From positions 1-55,456 of IMG/VR virus record IMGVR_UViG_3300025674_000051: 55,456 nucleotides of DNA; one strand, given 5' to 3'. The stretch's first letter is position 1; each line of letters starts with the position of its first letter. This DNA is from a virus. Shown in pieces: positions 33,301-41,857 of the stretch. The translations under genes were made by a program, and so were the position numbers. The notes below the pieces were generated by a model. It had not been told where the DNA came from, ran no database searches, and saw only the letters and a list, made by a program, of their open reading frames with translations.

Positions 33301-36300
33301 ATTGTTGATACTGGTTGTACCAGTTGTTGCACCAAGGTCAAGAGCTGTTGCATTTCCAAATGCGTTAATTGTTGTTGCATTTGTATTCAACAAGTTAAAT
33401 GTAGTTTGATTAGTTGTAATATCACCGCCATCAACATTAAGGTCTAAATCAATATCTAGATTGTTGTTAACACTTGTTGTACCAGTAGTTGCACCGATAT
33501 CAATTGCAGTAGCAGCACCACCAAAGTTAATAGTTGTTGCAGTATCATCAAACAATGCCATTGTAGTGCTTGCTGCTTCGATACCTGTAGTAAATTCAGG
33601 AGAAGTGCTTAAAACAAATACACCTGTACCTGTTTCATCACTAAGAACGCCAGCTAATTGTGCACTAGTTGTTGAAGCAAATTGATTTAGTCCTGTTTCA
33701 GTTCTTGCTAATGTACCACTTGTTGGCAATGTAACACTTGTATTACCTGTTGTTGTTAGTCCTAAAGTATGCGCACCAGTATGTGTAAAATTACCACCTA
33801 ATGTGATAGTTTTGCTACCATTGTTAACACCTGTACCACCGTATGTTGGATCAATGGTTGTACCTTGCCATACACCTGTATTAATTGTGCCAAGTTGCTG
33901 TAAACTACTATTAACAACTGTTACACCTATAGTTGTTGAACTTAAAATATCATTACCGTCAATGCGGAATTGTTTTCCGCTTGCAAGTTCAAAGTTCTCA
34001 CTGCTTGTCCAACTATCAGTTGAGTTAACCCAAATAATAGTCTTATCAGTTGCACCTTTAAGTGTAATACCTCCGCCATCTGCTGTTGTATCAGTTGGAC
34101 TTGCAACTGCACCTAGTTCAATATTTTTGTCGTCTACACTAAGTTCAGTTGTGTTAATTGTAGTTGTTGTACCATTTACTGTAAGGTCGCCTGATACAGT
34201 TAAGTCGTTGTTAACAGTTGTAGTACCTGTAGCTGCACCAATACTAACAGTTGTAGCATCACCACCAATATTTACAGTAGTAGCATTTGCATTTACAATA
34301 TTAAATGTAGTTGCATTAGTTGTAATATCTCCACCATCTACATTTAAATCAAGATCAATGTCAACATTGTTGTGCACAGTTGTGGTACCTGTTGCAGCAC
34401 CAATTTCAACTGTGGTTGCATCACCACCCATGTTAATTGTTGTAGCAGTATCATCTAATAGTCCAACTGTAGTTTCTGTTGTGCTAATTGTATCGTTTAC
34501 TTCAACTTCGCCGGTAAATGCTGCTTTACCATTTGTGTCAATTGTTAATCGTGTAGTTGAAGTTTGTGCTACTGCACCGCTTGTACCAACTTCACCTGTT
34601 TTGATAATAACACTACCGCTTGTTGCGTTACCTGTACTGATACCGCCTTGTATAGTAATGTCACCGCCGCCAATGTTTGTTCCTAAACCGCTTTCACCTT
34701 TGATTACTGCACTAACAGGCGATGCTCCTGTAACTGCACTACCAAATACAACATCACGATTTCTAATAACCATTGTGTTGTCTTTGGAAATAGTACCTTG
34801 TACTACTACATTTGCTGCTGTTACTAGGTTATCTGTCCTAATAGTAAATGAAGTTGCATCTGCTGTTGCACCACTTACTGGCCATGTACCATCCAAGTTT
34901 GTAACATTACTACCAGATATAATTATTGTATCGCCTACTCTAACACCTAATGTTTCTGGAGTATAGGTAAATGTCAATGTTGTGCTTGTTAGAACTGTAC
35001 CAGTAGTATTAGCACTTATGAACACTTCAGTGTCAGTTACACCTGTAACAGTGGTATTAGCTGGAATACTGCCACTGCCTGTAACAATCATACCATACTT
35101 AATACCAGTAGTGTCTGAGAAGACAAGAGCTGCTTCTCCATTACCTGTAGCATCACTAGTATCTACATTTATACTTGCTAAATTAACAACTACATCTCTA
35201 CTTGCTGTTGCTTCATAGTCTAAAGCAAAACTTGTTATAGCTCTACTATCAGAACTTTTACCAATTTTTACATTTTCAGCATCGCCGCCGAGTTCCAATG
35301 TTGTAACATTGTTGTTGTACACTTGACCGAGTGCGTCACTGCTTGAACTCAACTTTGCCGAACCAACATCTAAGCCTTCTGCAAGATCAAGTGCTGTGCC
35401 CCATTCGGGTGTAGTACCGTTTGATTTAAGGAATGTGTTTGCTCTACCAATGTTTAGTGTATTCAAACTACCTGCAGATTGTGCATAAATCAAATCGCCA
35501 ATGGCATATGTACCGATGTTAGTACCACCTCTACTTACAGGTACAAGGCTTGTAAGGTTGTTAGGGTTTAGGAAGTATGCACTGTCTAAACTATCAAGTG
35601 TACCAGCATCAATAACACCATCTTTAATAAACACTTCGCCCGAACCGTCAGAATTAACATCAAATTGTGTTTGTAAGAATTTACTCACACCTAATGTTGA
35701 AAATGTTCCACCAACATTTAGATCCGTGTTTGCAATACCAATGTTAACTGGATCTCCGTAATATTCTCCTGCTGTATTCAATCCTGTTAGTGTAATTGGG
35801 TTGTCGGTTGTTGCAGCAACTTTGATTGTTTGAACAACATTTTTATATGAACTATCGCCAAATAGTGCACTTTCGCTATTTGCAACACCCGATGCCGCAA
35901 GTCTGCTTGGCGAAATTGTACCAGAAATAATATTTTCTGCGTCAATGTTTGTAACAGCAAGTGTGTTCCAGTTTGCTTTTAATCTACTTGAAGTATTAAC
36001 AATAGCATTAACTTGAACATTGTTTCTAATAATTCTTGCACTACCAACACCATTTGCATCAATATTTCTTGCATTGGTTACAAGTCCATTGATACTGCTT
36101 AATGCATCACTTCTAAGTGCGTGAATTGTAAACGAGTTTGTTGTTACACTACCTACAAAGAATCGTGAACCACTTGCAATTTCAACACCATTAACATCTG
36201 GCAGCACATTAGATGTTGACCCGTCATCAAGTGAAACCATTCTAATAGCGTCACCAGTTGTAAATCCGTGATTGGCTACAACCATACTATTGTCAGTTAA

Positions 36301-39300
36301 GTTAACAGTGAATCTTGTAATGTTATGGTTGTTGTTAGCTGGTGTTGTTAAGAATGTAATTTGTGTGCCTAAGTTAAAATCGTCATACAACTCTATGTTG
36401 TCATTGTCAACAACTTTGACATAATAAACTTGATTGTTTAACAATCCGCCGATAGCAACATTCGCTAATGTGTCGTATGTTACAGGATCACCATTTGAGA
36501 ATCCATGAGCAGTAATAGCAATTCTACTATCAGTGTAATCAACTGCACCGCCTGCACCGTCAGAACCTGCTAAGAAGTTATGACTAATTGTATCATCAAA
36601 GTTAATATCGTTTGCATTTTGCACAGCAGTATTATCTTCAACAAAGTCAATACTTGAGCTACTTGCAACAAACAATTCTCCGCCTAATATGTTTACATAG
36701 GCTCTATCTTCAATTGCACTAATCTCAATTTGGAAGCCACTACCTGTGCCGCCTATGTCACTTGTATTAGCACCTAACAAGTCGCCAGCAACATATCCAG
36801 TACCGCCTCTAGTTAAGTCAACATCTGTAACAGCACCTGCTGTGACTGTAATGTTAGCTTTTGCACCTGTACCAGAACCTGAAATACTTGTCAATGAAAT
36901 ATTTTCGTAGATTAGACTTCCTGTAGTAGGTGTGTACAAGCTACCGCCAGTAATGTTTGCATTGTCTACACTAACTGCAATACCTTCTCGTGTTTCAGTA
37001 ACAGCACCTTGTGCGTTACCGTCTGCTGATGTAACAATGGTTCTAGCAGTACCACTTACTGCTTTTGTTGACTCATTGTCTCCTGTGTTCGTAATAGTAA
37101 AAGTAGTTGCACTAGGTACACTTAACACAAGACCGTTTTGATTATATGTTTCGTCTCCAGATACAATAACATTAACATTGTTATCAACATTTAAATTATG
37201 TGCGCCACTAGTTGTAATAGTTGCAATGTTTCCTGATCTTGCAACATTTGTCACAGTTGCACTTGTAAATGTATAAGTATCGTCACTATCAAGAATTAAG
37301 AACTGACTTGAGTTTGAGCTACGCAAGAAGTAGTTATCGATAATTTCACTGCTTAAACCTTTAGATGCAATATTTTCGCCAGAGTCTACACCGTTAATAA
37401 AAATGTTCCCTGCACTAACCTCCCACGGATCACCGGTGCTGTCATCAGTTTTATCCCATGCTTCTCCTTGTGTTGTAACAAGAATGTTAAGACTGTTTAA
37501 AAAATCACCTTTAGCATAACCGATAGCGCCTGTAACACCTGGTTGTGTAATAGTGTCACCGTCGCTTGCACTTACAGTACCAGACAGTGTAAGTTCTACC
37601 TGTTCATATTCTTCTGTACCAATGTCACCTGCTTTCAAGTCAACTGCTGGAATATCTTCGACTTGGTTTAGTCTTGATTGATATCCTTTGGTATTTGTGT
37701 TTGTAAACTGTCTAGTGGCAGGAATCAAGTCTGCGTTTAACTGTCCGTTAACATTGAGCTGTACAATAGCACCTGGAACAGCAGCCGAGCTAACTGTTTT
37801 GTCAATAAACCCACCTAGTCTGTTTGATAAGAAGCTTCTTACTGCAAGCTGTGTGCTAATACGAGTATCTTTTGCACCACCAATTTCGTTATCACCTAAG
37901 TTAACATCTGTTGAAATTTCTTCAATAGCAACATCACTAACACTCAATTTCAATGCATCAAGTTCGTCCACCTGCACTTTGTTTCTAAAGGTAATGTTAC
38001 CAGTTCTGTTAAACGCTGTAATAAAGTCACCAACTTTAAAGTCACCAAGTTCGTTTGTACCTGATGAGTAGCAACGTCCTGGCAGTTCTTCAAACTGTTC
38101 GTATTCTTCTCTAGTGTTACCGCCGTTCTGTGGTAATGCGTTATAATCTGTACCTGAACCTGCATATTCCCAAGTATGTGCAGATGAGTTAACAATACTT
38201 GGTCTATGGAACCAAAGTTGTTTCTCTGGCAAGTTTACTAGATTTGTGATACTACTACTACCGTCAGTTGCTGTTATTGAGAATGTAGCTGTACTTCTAT
38301 TTGTTACAGCACTAACTTCGTTAATACCAATACTTGTGTTTGGTGTATCACTGTGATCTTCTGTAATAGTACTTGTTGCATCAAATTGAATACGAAGAAC
38401 ACTTGATCCAACGGTCACTTGTTCAATACTAACTGTCAATTCTCTTTCAGCAGGAACCCATTTGCTAACAATTGCACTATTATTGCTTGCACCTGTTGTA
38501 CCTTGAATTGCTCTACCTGGAACAAAGTTATAACTTTCTGCTCCAGATTCTAAGATAAGTTTTTGGTATGTAGTATGCGAAGCTGTAACTTCTTCAACAA
38601 AGAATTCTATAATATTTGCTAGAAATTTATGAGTGCCTGTGTTACTAAAGTTGCTAAAGATTGTTGCGTCAAATTCACCACTATCGTCATTTGTTAGTGT
38701 AAATTCATTTTCGTCAATTAGTTTGATATAATATGTTTGTTCATTATTCAAACCACCAATTGTTGTATTTCCATTATTATCGTAGATAACTTTTTGTAAG
38801 TTTGTAAAGCCGTGACCTGTAATTGTAAAAATTCCAGTTGTTACATTAAGTGCTGTCGCTGCATCAAATGTAGTTTCGTCAGGTGTTGGAATAAAGTCTA
38901 GTGTTACATCGCCTTCACTACTCACATCGTTTGGATTTGGAATCGAATCTGGATCTCTAATAATGTCTGTGATGATATCAAATCTACTTTGCACAAAATC
39001 TTCAACTGCGGTAGTGATCTGTCCGTAACCTGTGATTTCTGTGTTTGAAAGAGTTGCTGCTTGCTGAATAGCCTTAATAGTTTGTAGCTCTTGACCTGAA
39101 ATTAAACTTCTAGAACTGTCTGCAATATTCGCTGTAAAATAACTCAAACCTGCGTTTCTTGAATATCTATTACCAGTGTCCCAAGTATCTTTTGCTACTG
39201 CTTCAACTATTAGTTTTGTATCACGCAAACATTTACTTTGATCATAGACAAAGTTATACCACATGCCTGCATCAATTTGTTCATTAATATATTTTGTAAC

Positions 39301-41757
39301 TCTTTGAGCAATATTAACTGCACCAGCTGAGTCAATTCCTAATGCATTGTTTGCATCTGCAACAAGAGCAGGTGATGGCCAAGATGTATCTGGTTCGCTT
39401 CTTACAATTTCGCCGCCGTCGTTATCAATGTGATCAACAACAACTTGTATAAGTGCTTCTGCTTGTGTGCTTGCTGCTGCACTACCTGCTGTGCCACTTG
39501 TATCTTGTGTTTCTGTGTTTCCACTTGAAACTGTGACAGTATTTTCTAATACAACATCACCTATAACATCTTTCAGTCTACCGTATGCAGCAATTGTTTC
39601 TTCTTTTTTACCTGTACCGTACTGTGCAGTTGTACCAACAAAATATTGGAATGCAGCATCTCTAGTAAGCAAGTTACCACCGTATGTTAAATCGTAGATA
39701 AGTGCATCAATGATTAAAGAAATATCTTTTTCGCATTTAGTTGCATTGTATGTAAAATCTGTTGCAAATGGTGATGTACCTGCAGCAACTTGAACTGCAA
39801 TCCATGCTGTAACTTCTTTTTTGATAAACTGTTTGTTTGCAAGCAATTGTTGCACAGCATTAGCATATCCTGCATCACTAGCATTACCTGTACCAGAACT
39901 TGGTGTTGGATATACAAATGTATCTGCAATTTCTCCAGGAACATCGTTACTACTACCATTTGTAATAATGTCAATTACTTCGTCCCATAGTGCATTTGCT
40001 CTACTAATAGCAGTTGCATCAGTAAGTGTTGCAGCGGTAAATGCCTTTGCTTGTGTAAATGATTCTACAGTTTGATCTCTTTGATCATTTATAACAGTGT
40101 CACTTGTTCCATTGTAATATTTTATTGCACTTGATATAGTTCTGTAATTACTATTAAACATGATATCATAGCGTATAGAATCTAGAATAAATCTTACATC
40201 TCTTCTACATTTTTCTTCATTGTATGTAAAGCCTGCCCATATATTGCTTGTTGCTGCGCTAACTTGACCATTAATCCAAGTAATTGTATCATTAGCAATA
40301 GCATCTCGTTTACTCAAAAGAACATCGTATGCTTCTTTATAACCCGGTTCTCTAAATCTTAAAACAAATTCTTCAACTGGTGCTGTTCTGTTTAATCCCA
40401 CCATTGTAATTGTTTGCTTGCCTTCAAATGCACCAGTACTTGTGACAAATGCACGGTCAAATTCAAACGCCTTCGGTGAATAGCCAGATGAACGCAAAGC
40501 ATATAAACCAAAGTTTGTAGCAGAGTTGGTAATCGAACAATATCCGCCTGATTGTGTATAAACACCGTTAAGTAGGAAGATTTGGAAACAGCTAACGATC
40601 TGTGCATAAGCATCGTTTAGTAGTCGCCAACCTGTACCACCAAACGAAAGCATGGTATATGCGTTAGCAACCATTGATTTACCTTGTTCAGGTATAGCAC
40701 CAATAACTGGATTCTCAGCTTCAATATTATATTGGGGCACATTGGGGCTGTTAACCAATGCACCGTCAATCTTAGCACCACTACCGCCTAAGAACGAAAT
40801 AATCGAACAGTTCTGTGTATACGGAGATGTAACAATAGTTGGTTTTGTATTTGGCAAGTTTGTATATTCAGCACGGTCGGTTACATCAGTAGCATCAGGA
40901 TCGTCAAATGTTGTAGCATAGTCCCATGTGATCAACGGAACAAAGTTAGCGTCAACACCATCTCTAAAGGTAAATTCACCAAAATAACATGCGTTTCTTA
41001 CACGCAACATGTCAAGGTTAGCATTAGCAGGACGAATAATACATCCACGCAAACCGTCACCTTTGATAACAACGTTATCTGGAACAATAATCGGGTTGTC
41101 TTCTGTGTAATCACCAACCGCAACTTTAATATTAACACGAGTATTTGTTAGTGTACCGTCTACATTATAAACAATAGCACTTGCAAGTTGACAGGCTCTC
41201 TTAACAGTTTTAACCGGAGCAGTTTGTCCATCGTTAGTGTCGTCGCCTTTTTCGGCACTAACATAGATAACATTACCACCAAACAAGTCTGAATCAACAA
41301 ATTCTAATTGTCCTGTAGCATCTGTTCTAAGTAATTGACCTTTTGTACCAGCAGTCAGAGGCAAAGTAAGATTGTAGCTAGTAGGAAGGGTATCTGGTGC
41401 TTTTAAACTAATTCCGTCTTCACCAGAAGCAGTAAGTTCTCTAAATGTAATGCTAGTTGCATTTTCCATGTCAATTGCTTCTTTAATGTTCATACCTTCG
41501 TTGGTAATTGTCATCTTTTCTGAGTCATTGACTGTAAATGAAATTTCAGCTGATGTACTGTCGCCAGCATCATCTACTTTAATTTCACTGTTATTTTCAA
41601 AAATTCTTTTTGTAATATCTTGAACTGTGTTGTCATCACGCAGTAGGAATACTTTACCGTCTGCTGTGTTAATTGCCAATTCACCTGATTCAAGTTGAGA
41701 AACTATAGGCTGTTTTCCAGCCACACTACTACGCTTGTGTCTAATCTTTGTTGCCAT
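29977..41757 (-). CDS. Giant tail fibre protein with C-terminal S74 intramolecular chaperone
   Basis: A 3926-residue protein. The N-terminus (TKIRHKRSSVAGKQPIVSQL, then ESGELAINTADGKVFLLRDD) is the virion-anchoring start common in marine T4-like fibres. Next comes a pectate-lyase-like beta-helix (NVIYVSAEKGDDTNDGQTAP, VVIKGDGLRGCIIRP), then three KC-x-(R/K)-D repeats, long beta-rich passages, at least five ATTIN-GG-AT repeats, GSGLT-LNAS-L-GTV-R repeats and a collar of NTAVG repeats. The last 124 residues (from 3803) begin SSDERLKTNIRPIENALDKV and form a peptidase S74 chaperone, whose Ser is the self-cleavage residue in known members; a coiled coil ends the protein. It has an AGGAGG Shine-Dalgarno and a late promoter. 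Confidence 0.92.
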   Translation of the reverse strand: MATKIRHKRSSVAGKQPIVSQLESGELAINTADGKVFLLRDDNTVQDITKRIFENNSEIKVDDAGDSTSAEISFTVNDSEKMTITNEGMNIKEAIDMENATSITFRELTASGEDGISLKAPDTLPTSYNLTLPLTAGTKGQLLRTDATGQLEFVDSDLFGGNVIYVSAEKGDDTNDGQTAPVKTVKRACQLASAIVYNVDGTLTNTRVNIKVAVGDYTEDNPIIVPDNVVIKGDGLRGCIIRPANANLDMLRVRNACYFGEFTFRDGVDANFVPLITWDYATTFDDPDATDVTDRAEYTNLPNTKPTIVTSPYTQNCSIISFLGGSGAKIDGALVNSPNVPQYNIEAENPVIGAIPEQGKSMVANAYTMLSFGGTGWRLLNDAYAQIVSCFQIFLLNGVYTQSGGYCSITNSATNFGLYALRSSGYSPKAFEFDRAFVTSTGAFEGKQTITMVGLNRTAPVEEFVLRFREPGYKEAYDVLLSKRDAIANDTITWINGQVSAATSNIWAGFTYNEEKCRRDVRFILDSIRYDIMFNSNYRTISSAIKYYNGTSDTVINDQRDQTVESFTQAKAFTAATLTDATAISRANALWDEVIDIITNGSSNDVPGEIADTFVYPTPSSGTGNASDAGYANAVQQLLANKQFIKKEVTAWIAVQVAAGTSPFATDFTYNATKCEKDISLIIDALIYDLTYGGNLLTRDAAFQYFVGTTAQYGTGKKEETIAAYGRLKDVIGDVVLENTVTVSSGNTETQDTSGTAGSAAASTQAEALIQVVVDHIDNDGGEIVRSEPDTSWPSPALVADANNALGIDSAGAVNIAQRVTKYINEQIDAGMWYNFVYDQSKCLRDTKLIVEAVAKDTWDTGNRYSRNAGLSYFTANIADSSRSLISGQELQTIKAIQQAATLSNTEITGYGQITTAVEDFVQSRFDIITDIIRDPDSIPNPNDVSSEGDVTLDFIPTPDETTFDAATALNVTTGIFTITGHGFTNLQKVIYDNNGNTTIGGLNNEQTYYIKLIDENEFTLTNDDSGEFDATIFSNFSNTGTHKFLANIIEFFVEEVTASHTTYQKLILESGAESYNFVPGRAIQGTTGASNNSAIVSKWVPAERELTVSIEQVTVGSSVLRIQFDATSTITEDHSDTPNTSIGINEVSAVTNRSTATFSITATDGSSSITNLVNLPEKQLWFHRPSIVNSSAHTWEYAGSGTDYNALPQNGGNTREEYEQFEELPGRCYSSGTNELGDFKVGDFITAFNRTGNITFRNKVQVDELDALKLSVSDVAIEEISTDVNLGDNEIGGAKDTRISTQLAVRSFLSNRLGGFIDKTVSSAAVPGAIVQLNVNGQLNADLIPATRQFTNTNTKGYQSRLNQVEDIPAVDLKAGDIGTEEYEQVELTLSGTVSASDGDTITQPGVTGAIGYAKGDFLNSLNILVTTQGEAWDKTDDSTGDPWEVSAGNIFINGVDSGENIASKGLSSEIIDNYFLRSSNSSQFLILDSDDTYTFTSATVTNVARSGNIATITTSGAHNLNVDNNVNVIVSGDETYNQNGLVLSVPSATTFTITNTGDNESTKAVSGTARTIVTSADGNAQGAVTETREGIAVSVDNANITGGSLYTPTTGSLIYENISLTSISGSGTGAKANITVTAGAVTDVDLTRGGTGYVAGDLLGANTSDIGGTGSGFQIEISAIEDRAYVNILGGELFVASSSSIDFVEDNTAVQNANDINFDDTISHNFLAGSDGAGGAVDYTDSRIAITAHGFSNGDPVTYDTLANVAIGGLLNNQVYYVKVVDNDNIELYDDFNLGTQITFLTTPANNNHNITRFTVNLTDNSMVVANHGFTTGDAIRMVSLDDGSTSNVLPDVNGVEIASGSRFFVGSVTTNSFTIHALRSDALSSINGLVTNARNIDANGVGSARIIRNNVQVNAIVNTSSRLKANWNTLAVTNIDAENIISGTISPSRLAASGVANSESALFGDSSYKNVVQTIKVAATTDNPITLTGLNTAGEYYGDPVNIGIANTDLNVGGTFSTLGVSKFLQTQFDVNSDGSGEVFIKDGVIDAGTLDSLDSAYFLNPNNLTSLVPVSRGGTNIGTYAIGDLIYAQSAGSLNTLNIGRANTFLKSNGTTPEWGTALDLAEGLDVGSAKLSSSSDALGQVYNNNVTTLELGGDAENVKIGKSSDSRAITSFALDYEATASRDVVVNLASINVDTSDATGNGEAALVFSDTTGIKYGMIVTGSGSIPANTTVTGVTDTEVFISANTTGTVLTSTTLTFTYTPETLGVRVGDTIIISGSNVTNLDGTWPVSGATADATSFTIRTDNLVTAANVVVQGTISKDNTMVIRNRDVVFGSAVTGASPVSAVIKGESGLGTNIGGGDITIQGGISTGNATSGSVIIKTGEVGTSGAVAQTSTTRLTIDTNGKAAFTGEVEVNDTISTTETTVGLLDDTATTINMGGDATTVEIGAATGTTTVHNNVDIDLDLNVDGGDITTNATTFNIVNANATTVNIGGDATTVSIGAATGTTTVNNDLTVSGDLTVNGTTTTINTTELSVDDKNIELGAVASPTDTTADGGGITLKGATDKTIIWVNSTDSWTSSENFELASGKQFRIDGNDILSSTTIGVTVVNSSLQQLGTINTGVWQGTTIDPTYGGTGVNNGSKTITLGGNFTHTGAHTLGLTTTGNTSVTLPTSGTLARTETGLNQFASTTSAQLAGVLSDETGTGVFVLSTSPEFTTGIEAASTTMALFDDTATTINFGGAATAIDIGATTGTTSVNNNLDIDLDLNVDGGDITTNQTTFNLLNTNATTINAFGNATALDLGATTGTTSINNDLDVDGDLNVDGGDITTNTATSNIMNANATTINFGGGASAINIGAATSSVNFADDIDVTGNVTIDGTLTIPAIDGVPIGGTTPSTGAFTTLTASGLTTVTNTTSATSTGTGAVVITGGLGVGGAVYADNFNGSIAASNIDSGTLDDARIAVSNVTQHQLSITGTGALNAGSITSGFGNINIGTSTFTGNGSGLTDLNASQLTTGTVQGARLGGNQTMAGVKTFSDTSDASNSTSGAVRVGGGLGVTKKIYTGDGFYGNGANITALNATQLTSGTVPDGRLPTSQAGKTFTSDITVNGHRIGRGNQGEATNLVFGEGGSIGSGAQFNTGIGDATFAGGLTGDRNTALGYNALNAVTTVSNNTAVGANTMEQRTNAGEGNTAVGKSSQSNSTAGNYNTSVGIEALELVTGDNNTVIGAFSGDTLTTGSNNILIGYNVETDANTTSNQMVIGNSSNNSLKIPGVNLTVSTTTFNFTGTTGYSGVGTNLTALNASNLSSGTVPDGRIAASSVTQHQGSITGTGALNSGSITSGFGNIDIGSSNLTATGTVSLGATSFNNNNITGVTDLTLDDQIISKDDVDTYLQFHAADQWRVVTGGGERLEVNNTTTTVQNNLSVTGTITGDGASVTNLNATNLASGTVANARIDGTYSNLTGTGALDAGSITSNFGDINIGTSTFTGNGSGLTNVSADTLDGIDSLSFLRSDADDTATGQITFQKDGEVFKIVAPTTTNSPYIGWYQGATRRAYMQFVNGGTLRLASDQHGSRVDIGNGTNGLTYTDGTTWTVWHSGNTGSGSGLDADTIDGIDSGSFIRSDADDTASATYDYTSTSDDIIDFTGNSTSDNRGIAFNNRTALSADYNDGYLRLNNASEFTNGVYTPGNLRVDGVTYVDATRGITNVTGDYGTIQTSGSGINGYEGYSIDGRIVLMHDGGSNTYLYNDVDNEAHFLTVRNSYFRLYYNGSTRLTCNNTTVDVAASFTATGEVTAYSSDERLKTNIRPIENALDKVKQLQGVHYDWIDEVEELGFNPSIKVNDAGVLAQQVQKVLPQAVTYAPFDRKYDEQSGDDIGSKSGEDYLTVKYEKMVPLLIEAIKEQQEEIDQLKQMVKDLLNK
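29978..29985 (-). promoter_or_regulatory. Weak candidate late box AATAAATA
   Basis: AATAAATA overlaps the last codons and stop of the fibre gene (AAT AAA TAA). It could give late expression of the 674 aa gene in addition to its early promoter. AT-rich coding ends produce this string easily. Confidence 0.3.
32040..32330 (-). repeat. NTAxG repeats in the giant fibre
   Basis: Repeated units such as NTALGYNALNAVTTVSNNT, NTAVGANTMEQRTNAGEGNT and NTAVGKSSQSNSTAGNYNTS, then NTVIGAFSG and NILIGYN. This hexapeptide-like collar is common in trimeric phage fibres and bacterial adhesin heads. Confidence 0.75.
33150..34480 (-). repeat. ATTIN-GG-AT beta repeats in the giant fibre
   Basis: At least five imperfect units of the form (A/D)TATTIN-x-GG-x-AT-x3-IGA-x-TGTT-x-V-NN, often followed by LDIDLDLNVDGGDITTN. 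The repeats can also be seen in the DNA around 33230-33560 and 34180-34460. Confidence 0.8.
39150..40240 (-). repeat. Three KC-x-(R/K)-D repeats in the N-terminal part of the giant fibre
   Basis: Units KCRRDVRFILDSIRYDIMF, KCEKDISLIIDALIYDLTY and KCLRDTKLIVEAVAKDTWD, each followed by about 130 residues of helical sequence. The same family occurs ten times in the 3101 aa fibre. Confidence 0.8.
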
Positions 41758-41803
41758 TAAGGCTGCCTCCTATTTAGGTACGGGTCAAGTTAAAAACGCC
41801 CAA

Positions 41804-41838
41804 ACTACACGATAGAAATCGTTGTATAGTTATTTATC
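41804..41838 (-). promoter_or_regulatory. Late promoter and leader of the giant fibre gene
   Basis: GATAAATA at 41838-41831 continues as ACTAT. The leader to ATG 41757 is about 68 bases, longer than elsewhere, and starts with an imperfect hairpin (ACAACGAT, TTCT, ATCGTGT). AGGAGG lies 8-13 bases before the ATG. Confidence 0.72.
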
Positions 41839-41857
41839 ACAGGAGTAAAATGGCGGC

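Noticed and set aside
33803-34966. Long plus-strand reading frame of 387 codons, with others at 31181-35761 and 42108-44858
   Set aside because: They lie antisense to low-complexity Thr/Val/Asn-rich fibre repeats. Their translations are Val/Pro/Leu/Ser-rich mirror images of the repeats, without Shine-Dalgarno or promoter, so they are shadows.
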